Assembly (NCBI GenBank): GCA_043228905.1
Contig: JBHGNT010000013.1
Span: forward strand, 10,106,001-10,170,000
DNA length: 64,000 nt
Direction of reading: 5' to 3'
Source of the DNA: Azolla caroliniana
Lineage: Eukaryota; Polypodiophyta
Below the pieces are notes generated by a model. It was not told the origin of the DNA and ran no database searches. It saw only the letters and a list, made by a program, of their open reading frames with translations. The position numbers and the translations under genes were made by a program. Shown here piece after piece: positions 10,858 through 21,480 of the stretch. Position 1 is the stretch's first letter. Each line of letters opens with the position of its first letter.

Positions 10858-11935
10858 TTGGTAACTTCACCAAATCCCATGTTCTGTTTTCAGCCAATGC
10901 ATCAATCTCTTCTTGCATTGCGTCCACCCATTTCTTCTCAGTTTTAGCCTCATCAAAACTACTTGGATCAGGGATCTGTACCACCTTAGACATATATGCA
11001 TAGTGCATAGCCATATATGTATCATACCCAAATCTTTCCACAATCTTTTTCTCTCTATCTGATCTTCTCAGTTTCTGATTTGCATTCTTTATTGCCTTTT
11101 CCATACCAGGGATTTTCATTTCCTGTATTCCAAGGAGATCATCCAAAGACATATCTGAATCTTCATCTTCCATGTTTTTTGATAGGTCATCCGGGATTTC
11201 ATACTCTGGCATTTTCTGTTTTCCTTTTTTGTCATCAGATTTTTTCTGTCCAGTTTTTCCACTCCATGAATTTGAATCAGATTTACCATCTGAGCTTTTT
11301 GATGGTCCAGAACATTCTGTTGATGTTGGACTTTGCTGTCCAACCTTGTCTCCATCTTTGTGACAGTCTTCTACATTTTCTGATCTGTCTTTGTCTTCAT
11401 TTTGACAGTCTTCATCAATCTCTAGATTCTGTTTTGGGCTGTACCAACTAGCCAACTCATCAAATATCACATCTCGACTTGTCACAATCTTTTTAGTCAC
11501 AGGGTTATAACATCTGTACCCTTTTTGTTCTTCTGAATATCCAACAAAGATACATTTTTCTGCTTTTGGATCCAACTTACTTCTTACTTCTGCAGGCACA
11601 TGTACATATGCAAGGCATCCAAACACTTTCAAGTGTTGTAAGCTAGGCTTCCTGCCATAAAAACACTCTTCAGGAGTTGCCTCATGTACTCCTGATGTAA
11701 TATATCTATTTAAAATGTAATTTGCTGTATTTACAGCTTCTGCCCAATAGTATAATGGCATGTTCTTCTCAGTCATCATTGCCCTTGCTATGTTCACCAA
11801 AGTTCTGTTTTTCCTCTCAGCAACTCCATTTTGCTGTGGAGTATATCGGCATGTGAACTGTCTTCTTATTCCCTGATTACACAAAAAATCAGAAAATTCA
11901 TTGGAGAAATACTCTCCTCCTCCATCAGATCTCAA
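10844..11935 (-). CDS. Copia-4 integrase core and C-terminal linker (363 aa)
   Basis: This frame continues the polyprotein after a one-base frameshift near 11930. It begins at the second catalytic Asp of integrase (RSDGGGEYFS) and includes the Glu block (QQNGVAERKNR), the copia integrase C-terminal region (FGCLAYVHVP, KCIFVGYSEEQKGYRC) and a long polar linker that normally leads into RT. The linker is rich in Ser, Lys and Asp. The frame then runs into the RNase H tail at the deletion junction, so no RT follows. Confidence 0.9.
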   Translation of the reverse strand: MRSDGGGEYFSNEFSDFLCNQGIRRQFTCRYTPQQNGVAERKNRTLVNIARAMMTEKNMPLYYWAEAVNTANYILNRYITSGVHEATPEECFYGRKPSLQHLKVFGCLAYVHVPAEVRSKLDPKAEKCIFVGYSEEQKGYRCYNPVTKKIVTSRDVIFDELASWYSPKQNLEIDEDCQNEDKDRSENVEDCHKDGDKVGQQSPTSTECSGPSKSSDGKSDSNSWSGKTGQKKSDDKKGKQKMPEYEIPDDLSKNMEDEDSDMSLDDLLGIQEMKIPGMEKAIKNANQKLRRSDREKKIVERFGYDTYMAMHYAYMSKVVQIPDPSSFDEAKTEKKWVDAMQEEIDALAENRTWDLVKLPKKKK

Positions 11936-13733
11936 ACATTTTATCCTTGTTACCAGCCTGCTTTTCTACCATGCATTTAAACTTACGAAAACAGTCAAAT
12001 ACTTCACTTTTCTCCTTCATGAAGTACACCCATGTCTTCCGTGAACAATCATCAATAAATGTAACATAAAATCTGCATCCACCAATAGATGCATTCTTTG
12101 TTGGTCCCCATACATCTGTATGTACCAAATCCAACAGATTTTTGCTTACATGTCTCTCATGAGGGAATGGCAACCTGTTTTGCTTACCATATTGACATGC
12201 TTCACATACTTTTCCCATTTCACACTTTTTCAAGTTCGGCAGTCCAACCACTGCATCTTTTCTCAACATATTCTTTAATGTTTGCATACTTATATGGCCA
12301 ATCCTTTTATGCCACATTTCCACATCTGAGATTACACTCGTTCCATTTGCAAACATGGCTGAAAACTGTTTGGGCATTTCTACATCCAAGATAAACATTC
12401 TTCCTTGTCTCTTCCCTTTTGCAATGAGCTTCCCATTCTTTTCTATATAGCATCCACTTTGCTTAAACTTCACTTGCATACCTTGCTCTACAATCTGTCC
12501 AACAGAAATCAGATTCTTAGCAAGGTTTGGAACATGCATCACATTCAACATATACTTGGTTTTTCCTCTTTCTTCCCACAATGGGATATCTCCAACATGT
12601 TTTATTTGGTGAGTTGTGTCATCACCTGTTTGTACATAACCAGGAACCTCTGGTTCTCTTAAACTCTCAAACCAATTTGCATGTCCAGTCATATGGTTAG
12701 ATGCCCCCGAGTCTACATACCACGTAAACTCTTCATTACATTTCTGTGAGCTTTCAGCCACTGCTGCTATCTCATGTTGCACTACAAAAACACCTTCCTT
12801 TTCACAATCTTCACTAGTAGAGGCATAGTTACTCTGTTGTCCTTTTCCTCTTTTCTCATCATTTTGTTTCTTGTAACATTCAGCCTGTGTATGGCCTGGT
12901 TTTCCACAATACCAGCAGCCATCATCATTTACATAAGTTTGCTTACCTCTACCTCGGTTGCTCCCCCTGCCTCTGTTGTTGTTTCCTCCTCTATGAGCTT
13001 GTTGTCCTCTTCCTTGAAAGCCATTATTATTGGTTCTTCCTGAGCCAAATCTTCCATGGCCTCTTCCTCGGCCTCTTCCGGCATTATTATAGAGGGCTTG
13101 CCCCTCGTTCTCTGAGTTTCCTTTATTTGCATCATCCATCTGATTCCTTTCCTCTACCACAAGCATTGAGACCAGATCTGAAAAACTTGGGATACTATCC
13201 CTTGTGAGCATAGAAGTTTTAAAACTCTTGTATTGAGGTCCTAAGCCTCTTAAGCATATTTCCACTTTGTCATCATCTTCTATCTTCACATTGATAGAAG
13301 CAAGTGATTCACATATACTCTTGATTTTCAAGGCATACTCATTTATTGACATCTTACCTTTTTCTAAGGTATTTAGCTCGGTCTTCAACTGTAGCTTTCT
13401 AGCTTTTGTGTTTACTGCAAACAGTTTTACCAAACTGTCCCAAGCTTCTTTTGGGAGCATAGCATCCTGTATGTGCCCAAGCATCGAATCTGAGATGCTA
13501 AGTGAGAGCCAATGCATTACTTTCCTTGCCCCTTGATTCCAATCTTTAAATGCCTTAATATGTGCAGTTGTTGCATTCTCTTCTGGGATCTCTGGAGCCT
13601 CTTCTAGGTCTCCTTCAATGTAATCCCAGTATCCTTTCCCCATCAGAAAGTTTGTCATTCTGAATTTCCACGCCGGGAAATTGTTTTTATCTAATTTCTC
13701 TGTGACCATTTGGCCTACATTCTCTGCAGCCAT
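11925..13733 (-). CDS. Copia-4 gag-protease-integrase polyprotein (602 aa)
   Basis: The frame starts MAAENVGQMVTEKL and carries a UBN2-type copia gag in the first 230 residues. A Gly/Arg/Asn-rich basic stretch follows, then a CCHC knuckle (CWYCGKPGHTQAEC, about residue 280). The protease centre is WYVDSGASNHMTG. The integrase zinc-binding region (WHKRIGH, CEACQYGKQ) and the first Asp block (LVHTDVWGP) follow. It ends in FEI at a one-base frameshift just before the second catalytic Asp. It is otherwise undamaged, which fits a young nonautonomous element. Confidence 0.92.
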   Translation of the reverse strand: MAAENVGQMVTEKLDKNNFPAWKFRMTNFLMGKGYWDYIEGDLEEAPEIPEENATTAHIKAFKDWNQGARKVMHWLSLSISDSMLGHIQDAMLPKEAWDSLVKLFAVNTKARKLQLKTELNTLEKGKMSINEYALKIKSICESLASINVKIEDDDKVEICLRGLGPQYKSFKTSMLTRDSIPSFSDLVSMLVVEERNQMDDANKGNSENEGQALYNNAGRGRGRGHGRFGSGRTNNNGFQGRGQQAHRGGNNNRGRGSNRGRGKQTYVNDDGCWYCGKPGHTQAECYKKQNDEKRGKGQQSNYASTSEDCEKEGVFVVQHEIAAVAESSQKCNEEFTWYVDSGASNHMTGHANWFESLREPEVPGYVQTGDDTTHQIKHVGDIPLWEERGKTKYMLNVMHVPNLAKNLISVGQIVEQGMQVKFKQSGCYIEKNGKLIAKGKRQGRMFILDVEMPKQFSAMFANGTSVISDVEMWHKRIGHISMQTLKNMLRKDAVVGLPNLKKCEMGKVCEACQYGKQNRLPFPHERHVSKNLLDLVHTDVWGPTKNASIGGCRFYVTFIDDCSRKTWVYFMKEKSEVFDCFRKFKCMVEKQAGNKDKMFEI

Positions 13734-13876
13734 TTTTTTTCTTCCAAAAACCAGGGTTTTGCTTTAGTTACTTCAACAAGTAACTTTCTGATTTCTGATC
13801 AGCAACCAGAGAAATAACTTTCTCAGATTAAGGCACTGCTATACTCTTCCTTACGAGCTACTCTGCTCTGATACCA

Positions 13877-14380
13877 TGTTAAGAAAACGTGAAGAAGGCA
13901 CTCGAGCTCTTCTTATGTGCGCGGCGGATCGTGGTGTGCTAGATCGTTTAGTGCTCAAACACAGAAGGGAAGGGGGAAGGAGACTTACCTCTGTAGCAGC
14001 CAAAAACTTCTTCTATTTCATTATGCGCAGAGCTCTACTTGCTCTCGTTTGTTTTTCTCTCTTGCTCTCACTCTCTGAGTTCTTTCTCTCTATGCTCACT
14101 ATCTCTCTCAGAGTTCTACACTCACTATTCTCTGTTTTTTCTTACTACTTACTTCCTATTCACTCACTCTTACTTTTACCTAAATCATAAGTTATTACAC
14201 ATGCAGCTAATTAGCTGCCAGTAGCTAATTAGCTGTCAGTCGCTAAATAGCTGTTCACTAGCTAATTAGCTGTCACTAGCTAAATAGCTGTTTTACCTTT
14301 TTGTTTCACTAGTAGCTAAATAGCTACTATAGCTTATTTCTCATAAGCATCACATACCATGTTGAGCTTGCTTCTCAACA
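13877..14380 (-). repeat. 5' LTR of Copia-4 (504 bp)
   Basis: It has the same ends as 10120-10642, is followed on its left by TGGTATCAGAGC (13865-13876, minus strand), and is flanked on the right by the target duplication GTTTA. The first 90 bases differ from the other LTR by only two or three substitutions. Confidence 0.92.
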
Positions 14381-14385
14381 GTTTA

Positions 14386-16718
14386 CAACATCAACTGGGT
14401 GCTAGTTGTTGCTAAGAGATGTCTGACATGTTCTGGAGGTTTGGTTAAACCTGATATCAATCGGTTGGCTAGATGATGAAGGCTACACGGGTAGCATTCG
14501 GAACAGAGTCATGAAGTTCAGCAAAGGAAGCCTGATTGTGGCCCAAGCCTAGAAGATCAACACATTGTACTTGATGCATGCCCAAAATTTTCGGGAGGAA
14601 GTGAACGTGGCATCCGAAAATGCCGATGAGTTGTGGCACAAAAGGTTGTGCCACATGAGCCCGAAATGGATGCGAAGACTTGCCGAAGATAACCTCATTC
14701 CGGAGGTGAAAGACGTGCTTCTTGAGAAGTGCATTTATTGCTTGGCCGACAAACAAAACCAAACCTCATTTTGGTCGAGACCACCGTCGAGATGGAATGC
14801 ACCGCTGGAACTTGTGCATACCGACGTATGCCAAGTGGACATGAAGTCACATGCTGGATTGCACTACTTCGTGACGTTCATAGACGACCACAACCGGAAG
14901 CTATGGGTTTCACCGCTGAAGACAGAGGATCAGGTATTGTCTGTTTTCAAGGACTTCCATGCAAGAGTGGAAAGGGAAACCGGCCCGAAGTTGAAGGTGG
15001 TTCGAGTGGACAACACAGGAGAATACCGGGGGCAGTTCAATGAGTACTGCTAGTCAAAGGGAATCCGGCTCGAATTCACTGTGCTGAAGACACTAGAGCT
15101 GAATGGAGTGGCGGAAAGGATGAACTGGACCGTAATGGAGAGAGTCTGGAGCATGTTGGCACATGCTAAACTGTCCAAGACATTTTGGGTTGAGGCGCTG
15201 ATGATGACGATGTACGTGATTAACAGATCATCCTCAACACCCTTGGATTGAGACACACCACAAAGAGTATGGACTGGTAAAGATGTGTCTTTCCGGCAAC
15301 TGATGGTGTTCGGTTGTCTCACCTACGTGCATGTTGCAAAGGACAAGAGAGAGAAATTGGATTCGAAGCCCCGTCCATGCATATTCCTTGGATACGGCGA
15401 TGATGAGTTCGGGTACCGAGTGTGGGACATGGTCGACAAGAAGGTGTTCCGGAGTCGAGACACCATTTTCATGGAAGACAAGACTATTGCCAACTGGTAG
15501 TCAGAGAAGAAGATAGTGCACTCCGGGTTGACTGACAAAGATCTGTTGGAAGATGCTAGGACACATCTGGTTGGAGATGCTAGATGTAAATTGAAGACCA
15601 TGATGAACCGGTTGGATTCAGATAAAGAACCAGACCAACTGAAGAAGAATCAGATACTAGAACTGGACAAGACCCCGAATCGGATTCAGATGAAGAACAA
15701 ATAGAGGAACCGGTGGCCGAAGACCAAGGAAGAAGATATCCCCTTAGGGAGAGAAGAGGCCCCCCAGAGATTTCCGGATGTAGAGCATGTGTTGCTGGCC
15801 AACGAGGGGGAACTAGAAAGTTTCGAAGAAGCAAAGAAAGACACCCACAACCGCAAGTGGTTAAGTGCCATGCAGGATGAGATGGATTCCCTGCATGAGA
15901 ACCACACATATGAATTGACAGAGCATCCGAAAAGAAACAGAGCTCTTCGAAACAAGTGGGTGTACAAGCTAAACCCTGGAGACGCAAGAAATCTAGCGAG
16001 GTACAAAGCCTGGATTGTGGTGAAGGGGTTTCAACATAAGAAAGGAGTGGATTTCGATGAGATCTTTGCCCTGGTAGTAAAGATGACATCCATCTGGACT
16101 GCGTTGAGCATAACTGCAAGCATGGACCTCAAGGTTGAGCAGCTAGACATCAAGACGACATTCTTGCACGGTGACCTCGAAGAAGCGATCTACATGCAAC
16201 AGACGGAGGGGTTTGTTAAGAAAAGGGAAGGAGCATCCAATATGCCAATTGAGGAAGAGCTTGTATGGACTGAAGCAAGCTCCCTGGCAATAGTACCAGA
16301 AGTTTGACTCCTTCATGACCGACGAGGGATGCCACAAGACAAAAGCCGACCATTGTGTATTTATGAAGAAGTTTAACGGAGGAGACTTCTAGATATTGCT
16401 GTTGTATGTGGATGATATGCTAATCGTCGGACTAGACCAAATCAAAATTAGAAATATGAAGAAGCCCTTGAACCGAACCTTCTCAATGAAAGATCTAGGT
16501 CCGACGAGATAGATATTGGGGATGCACATAGTCTAGGACCGGATGAAGAAGCTATTGTGGTTGTCACAGGAGAAGTACGTGACAAAGGTGCTTCAATGGT
16601 TCAACATGATGGATGCGAAGCTGGTCAAGATGACACTTCCTACAAACTGCAAGTTGTTTGGAAAGCAAAGTCCGAAGACCAAGATGGAGAAGTTAGAGAT
16701 GATAAAGATACCATACGT
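14386..16718 (+). pseudogene. Copia-3 integrase, reverse transcriptase and partial RNase H
   Basis: This continues Copia-3 after the Copia-4 insertion. Visible blocks are GAG-pre-integrase (LWHKRLCHMS near 14632), the first integrase Asp (LVHTDVCQVD near 14810), the second Asp changed (VRVDNTGEY near 15004), and integrase C-terminal parts (FGCLTYVHVAKD near 15310, IFLGYGDDEFGYRVWD near 15380). RT (NKWVYKLNPGDA near 15952, DFDEIFALVVKM near 16050, LLYVDDMLIVG near 16400) and the start of RNase H follow. Stops occur at several places, for example near 15051, 15251, 15498, 16390 and 16509. It ends at the Gypsy-1 LTR. Confidence 0.87.
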
Positions 16719-17230
16719 TGTCGTGAAGATTTTCGGCAATGGTGTGAAAATCACATAAAACATACAAAATCGAGTGTGAATCACATAAAACAATAATAGT
16801 GAAGTATCTAAGTACAAAATGATGGAGGTTTTCAAGAGCTTTCGAATGCACTTTATTACACGAGAAACGGACAACTAGATGTCAAGATATGAGGGTATAA
16901 AGTTTGTGAAAGGAAAAGAGAAAATTGTGAGATATCTCACATAGGCACGACAAATACGGCTCTTATCATATATAAGGTAGAGCAAAAGTTATTATCTTTG
17001 TGTCTATGTGTGGAGCATAGAGAGTTCAAAGTAACTTGAACTAAGAGTGGAGGTGGCCTAGCTACTTGTAAAGGTTTTGGCCAACCAAAACCGGACCGAC
17101 GATGGAGCCCGTGATCCGGCGGCAGCCGGCAAAGCGACGGTGGCGCACCGGCATCTGGCGGCAACTGGCGAGGCGGCAACCAACGACCAAAATAATAAAT
17201 AAATATCACATATATATATACACAAGGAGG

Positions 17231-17297
17231 GCAAGTGAGGATTCAAACCTTGCACCTCCTAGTTAAGAGTCAATAGGCTTACCATTAAGCCATGACA
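17231..17297 (-). other. tRNA-like segment inside Gypsy-1 LTR
   Basis: Read on the minus strand this has the layout of a tRNA gene. An A-box-like TGGCTTAATGGTAAGCC forms a D-arm stem (GGCTT/AAGCC), and a B-box-like GGTTTGAATCC lies about 45 bases downstream. In the other two LTR copies the B box is the exact consensus GGTTCGAATCC. The acceptor stem is not convincing, so I do not call a functional tRNA. Confidence 0.6.
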
Positions 17298-17472
17298 TTT
17301 AGTTGAGTTTATATTTCTATCATTGTAGTTTTAGATGGAAATTCTCATACATGAGAGCTAAAATGAGTGACATGGTTATCATGCACCACATGTAATACAT
17401 GAGCGCCAAATGACAAACATGCATTTTATGTATGTCTTGTACCCTCAAATGCATCATATGCATGAGAGCATC

Positions 17473-17479
17473 TATAAAA
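17473..17479 (+). promoter_or_regulatory. TATA box of Gypsy-1 LTR
   Basis: The sequence TATAAAA sits in an AGCATCTATAAAAGA context that is conserved in the other LTR copies (54487 and 60979). It probably marks the U3/R promoter. Confidence 0.6.
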
Positions 17480-17715
17480 GAAGGGATGAAAAAGAAGAAG
17501 GGTTAGGCTTTTTTTGGTTATGAAATTAAGAAGAAGAGAATTCGTTATCAAATTGATTGTCTAACTTGTTTCTTAAATCTAAAATCAAGAGTTCAATCTT
17601 AATCTCTCTTTCAATCTAGCTTAAATACTTTCTCGCTAAAGCTTGCGCCAACTTCAAGTCCTTCCGGTCCAGAACCCCGGCGGTTCCGCCTCATGATCCG
17701 CACGACATAATTAAG

Positions 17716-17731
17716 TGGTGAACCCGACGTG
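17716..17731 (+). other. Primer-binding site of Gypsy-1
   Basis: The bases TGGTGAACCCGACGTG lie eight bases after the LTR end and have the expected TGG start. I could not assign the priming tRNA with confidence. Confidence 0.6.
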
Positions 17732-17774
17732 AAAGAGGCGGTAGGAAGGATCAAGCCGAGATTAATACTTGGAG

Positions 17775-18917
17775 ATGGCGTCCTTAAGCAACCAAGCGGG
17801 AGAGCTCGAAAGGATGATGCTAATTGTCGAGCAAATGATGAGATCTCGGGACAACGACGCGAGCGTGGAGAAGGCTGTCGATCGTGTCGTAGAGCTCAAG
17901 GGCCAATTCGATGGAAGGAACGTTATGAAGTTCCTTGATGCATATAGAAGGGAGATGAATCAGAGGGACGTGTCCGAAGCACGTCAAATCGCAAGCTTCA
18001 AGAGAGTTGTCGCCAACAACGTTCAAAGACGTGTCATCGAACTTCAAGAAGGTAAGACAACATGGTTCGAGTTCGAGAAAATGATATTAACGGAGTTCGC
18101 AACTGAAGACTCAACAAGGATGACTTGACATGCCCTGATGAAGTGGATAGAGAAGAAGAATAAGAAGATGAGTGCCTCGAGGGTGTACGATGAATTCGAC
18201 CGGATGTTTGGCCGTCTCCCCAACATCGATCAAGTGCTACTTGAAGAGGACAAGACTTTGTACTTCTTGAAGGCCGTGGACATGAAGGATAGACGGGAGT
18301 TGGGGACTCTTCTCGAAGATGATACCCAAGCGAACGGGCTTGTGGCGGACTGGGTTGCGGTAAAGCGAGCATGCATTAGGCTCGACAAGCGTCGTCAGTG
18401 GGTTGATGACACCGACTTGGCGGGATCGATTGTTGCGGAGAAAACAAGACAACCGAAAGTAGCTGAGCCGCCCAAACAAAGTAGTCCGGAAGAAAAGAAG
18501 ATTGACGACAACATCATCGAAGAACTGGCAAAGAAGTTTGAGGCGGTCACGCTAGCCAACATGAATCATCGGGGGCCCAAAGGAAAAGAACCCTTTAGAT
18601 GCGTGTGGTGCGATAACATGGACCACATGAGAAGGGATTGCGCGAGCCTTCGAGAGGCGATCCGACAAAATATCGTGTACATAGATGACAACATGATCTG
18701 CTCGAGCGAGACTAGAAGACCCCTGTGGGTGAATTTCGGAAGAGGAGGAATGAAGAAAACTATGGAGGATGCCGATGCGACTCATGTGGATGCGATGCAC
18801 TATGCTGCGTCGGCCGGAATAAGAGTTGGGAAAGACAGAAATGAAGCTACGGAAGTGGGAGCCAAATTTTGGTCTTCCGTTCTCGAGTATGAGAAGAGGG
18901 GGAAGGTCACAACATGG
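17775..18917 (+). pseudogene. Gypsy-1 gag
   Basis: The frame starts MASLSNQAGELERMM and runs in one register to the truncation, broken only by a TGA at 18126-18128. It has a helical capsid-like region (FLDAYRREM, WFEFEKMIL) and a single CCHC knuckle (CVWCDNMDHMRRDC, near 18600), then the start of the region before protease. The expected product is the capsid/nucleocapsid protein of a Ty3/gypsy particle. Protease, RT and integrase are missing here. Confidence 0.8.
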
Positions 18918-20063
18918 TAAACCAATAGCATTCGAGACTAAGAAACTTGATTCTGCTCAATGTCGGTATACCATTCAAGAAAATGAATTATTTGCAGTTA
19001 TACATGTGCTCAAAACATGGCGCCATTATCTTTATGGAAATCGCTTTGTGGTAACTATGGACCACGAGTCCTTGAAATATTTTTGTGACCAACAAGACCT
19101 GAAAGGTCGTAAGGTACGATGGGCTTATCTCATCCAGGACTTTGATTTTTCCATACAATATCGTAAAGGATCCATGAACACTGTCATTGATGACTAAGTC
19201 GCATCCGTGAAGTTAACATGCTTAGCTTCACTGAAATATCATCAGATCTTCATGATCACCTTCGAGGAAAGTATCCTGATGACAATTATTTTGCGAAATA
19301 CTGGGCAAGAGTTGAGTCTGGAACAGACACCACCACATCCTTGAAGGAATACTTCCACATTGCTAACGGTCTACTCTACCGTAATGGGAAGGTTTGTGTT
19401 CTAGATTTGCTTGAGGTCAAAAAGAGAATTCTTTTTTAATGCCATGATGCACCCTCAGCAAGGCACCCTGGAATACATCATACACTTGTTCTCATCTCCA
19501 CTCAATTCTATTGGCCTAAGATGCGCCTTGACATACATAGTTATGTGACTAAATGTCACCAATGTCAGGTTAACAAAGTCGAGAGACTTAAAGCCACAGG
19601 ACTTTTACATCCCTTGGACATTCCCAATAATAAGTTGGAAAGTATATCCATGGATTTTATTGTTAGCCTTCCTCGCACCCAAAAAGGCCATGTTTGCATT
19701 TGGGGTGTGGTTGATAGACTAACTAAAATGGCCATATTTATTGCTACTAAAACCACGGTAACAACTCCTGAATTGGCTTACCAATTCGTTGACGAGTTAT
19801 TTCGTTTTTATGGGTTACCGACGGATATCGTGAGTGATCAAGATCCAAAGTTTACTAGTGACTTCTAGACGCAAGTCTTCAAGAAGTTACAAACTACATT
19901 CAACATGAGCTCCATGGATCATCCTCAATCGATGGACAAACAGAACGAGTAAATCAAATTATTGAGGACATGCTTCAAGCATACGTTGGTGCAAAACCAA
20001 TAAAATGGGAACGTTATCTCCCAATTTTGGAGTTTGCTTCTAACAGCTCCAAGCATACGTCGA
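18918..20063 (+). pseudogene. Gypsy-2-family RNase H and integrase fragment
   Basis: This plus-strand pol fragment starts in mid-frame inside RNase H (GKPIAFETKKLDSAQCRYTI, then TMDHESLKYF). Next come the linker and integrase zinc region (CHQCQVNK near 19555) and the catalytic core (MDFIVSLPRTQKG near 19650, DIVSDQDPKFTSDF near 19827). It is nearly identical to the corresponding parts of Gypsy-2 at 22679-29006 and contains the RNase H-integrase stretch that copy has lost. It ends inside the integrase core (SKHT) where an LTR fragment of the same family begins. Confidence 0.85.
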
Positions 20064-20373
20064 TGTGAACTTGCTTGGGGCCCTTGGGTATCGCTATAAA
20101 TAAGAGTCCTAGCTACCCTCATTTGATTATCTGGTTCACTACGTCGAGACTCTGTCTTGTGGTGGGTCAACTTTTGTAGCGAGCGCGCCAACACCAGGTA
20201 CGACTCGACGCCATGGCGGTGGTATGCGACGCCAAATGAGGCTCGAGTCCATCTAGATCCCTTCGCTCGGGGGTGGTCGGGTGGATCGGCACCCTTCTTT
20301 TGCTCCCTCCTTTCTATTTATCTATCTATATTCTATCCTTATCTAATGCTTACATTAGTCTATGTCTCTAATA
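20064..20373 (+). repeat. Truncated Gypsy-2-family LTR
   Basis: This matches the reverse complement of the Gypsy-2 LTRs from GTGAACTTGC to the terminus GTCTCTAATA (normally GTCTCTAACA). The first third of the LTR is missing. It is joined directly to integrase sequence, so an internal deletion removed the pol end and the U3. Confidence 0.8.
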
Positions 20374-20389
20374 ATTACCAATTCCAAGC

Positions 20390-21480
20390 AAGCCGTGGCA
20401 ATCCATTGCTCTAGATTTCATCACAGATCTTCCGGTCTCTAAGGGATTCGATGCGATCTTAACAGTAGTAGATCGATATACGAAGATGGCCCATTTCCTG
20501 CCATGTACTAAGGAAATCTCCAGTTAAGAAACTGCCGAAACTGTCATGCGTGAAGTATGTCGGCATCATGGCCTTCCCGATAGTATCATCAGCGACCATG
20601 GACCCCAATTCATCTCGAAATTCTGGAAGCACCTCTTGAAAATGCTCAAGGTCACTTGTAACCTCTCCTCCGGCTAGTACCCGCTAACAGACGTCCAAAC
20701 AGAATGAACAAATCAAACGCTGGAGCAGTAGCTTCGGTGCTTTCGAAGCTATCATCAAGATGGCTGGGCGGATATTCTCCTTCCGAATTTGCATATAATA
20801 ACTCTGTCCACTCATCGACAAAGGTTACACCATTTTCTACTTATACAGGCTGCCACCCCCGATGGTGTGTATTTGAAACCCCAGAGTTACCCACAAATCC
20901 TTGTGCAAAGGATCGTTTGGAGCGGTTATGCAAGATACAAGCGGATTTATCTACTCATCTACAACAATCTCAACAAACACATAAGGTTTACGCGGATCTT
21001 CATCGGCTTCCATCCAGTTTTAACATTGGAGATCGGGTATGGCTACTACGATGACACATCAAGACTACTCGCCCATGTGAGAAGTTGGATTATCGGCGAT
21101 TAGGTCATTTCTGTATTATTGGAAAAATGAATGATGTAGCTTTTCGTCTCGATCTACCTCCACAACTTCGGATACATCCGGTGTTTCATAGTTCTCTCCT
21201 AGAACCCTATCAAGACAACACCATGCCAGGTCGTATTAAACAACCTCCACCCCCGATCGAACTTGAAGATGGACCTGAGTACGAGGTTGCCACCTTCCTT
21301 GATTCCAAGATTGTTCTCAACAAGCTCTACTATTTAGTTGATTGGCTAGGATATAGTTCCAGTGAGCGTACTTGCGAACCAATAGAGAATGTGACCAATG
21401 CTCATGCTCTTCTTGAAGACTTCCATAGTCAATATCCAGACAAACTGTCCTCAATCCAAAACGACTCGTGACACTCGTCA
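20390..21480 (+). pseudogene. Gypsy-3 integrase with C-terminal chromodomain, broken
   Basis: This chromovirus-type Ty3/gypsy fragment has an integrase core ([20 protein letters not shown] near 20413, SIISDHGPQFIS near 20584), the C-terminal region (GDRVWLLR-like, LRIHPVFHSSLLEPYQ near 21165), and a chromodomain (YEVATFLDSKIV, YLVDWLGYSSSERTCEP, near 21280-21430). The canonical Trp of the chromodomain WEP is Cys. Stops and a frameshift near 20527, 20680 and 21050 inactivate it. The polypurine tract GAAGGGAGGATAG and the LTR follow at once. Confidence 0.85.

Larger units (their letters stand above)
10120..14380 (-). mobile_element. Copia-4, nested copia element lacking reverse transcriptase
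   Basis: This complete minus-strand insertion is 4261 bp, flanked by the 5-bp duplication GTTTA (10115-10119 and 14381-14385). It has two LTRs, a TGGTATCAGAGC primer site next to the right LTR, and a polypurine tract (GAGGGGGAG) next to the left LTR. The interior encodes gag, protease and integrase almost intact, but the whole RT and most of RNase H are missing. The two LTRs are nearly identical apart from copy number in an internal repeat, so the insertion looks fairly recent. It must rely on RT supplied by another element. Confidence 0.93.
8626..16718 (+). mobile_element. Copia-3, Ty1/copia element split by Copia-4
   Basis: This plus-strand element is related to Copia-1 and Copia-6 by its gag start and protease. 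It has a 5' LTR (8626-9052), a primer site (TGGTATCAAAGCC from 9056), gag and protease (9091-10114), then Copia-4 inserted at 10120. Integrase, RT and part of RNase H resume after 14385. The 3' end is lost: the coding sequence stops at 16718 against the Gypsy-1 LTR. Several in-frame stops make it nonfunctional. Confidence 0.88.
16719..17707 (+). repeat. Gypsy-1 5' LTR (989 bp)
   Basis: It begins TGTCGTGAAGATTTTCGGC and ends CACGACA. Related copies are at 53703-54706 and 60067-61264. Compared with them this copy lacks about 18 bp just before its end. It holds a TATA box (CTATAAAAG, 17473), a GC-rich CCGGCGGCA stretch (about 17100-17175) and a tRNA-like segment on the opposite strand (17231-17297). 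Confidence 0.88.
16719..18917 (+). mobile_element. Gypsy-1 left half: 5' LTR and gag
   Basis: This is the 5' part of a Ty3/gypsy element: a long LTR (16719-17707), a primer site and gag. It is truncated at about 18917, where the sequence switches in mid-frame to Gypsy-2 RNase H. The missing 3' half of this family is represented separately at 52040-54706. The LTR is preceded by ACGT, the same class of 4-base flank (NCGT) seen at other insertions of related LTRs. Confidence 0.85.
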
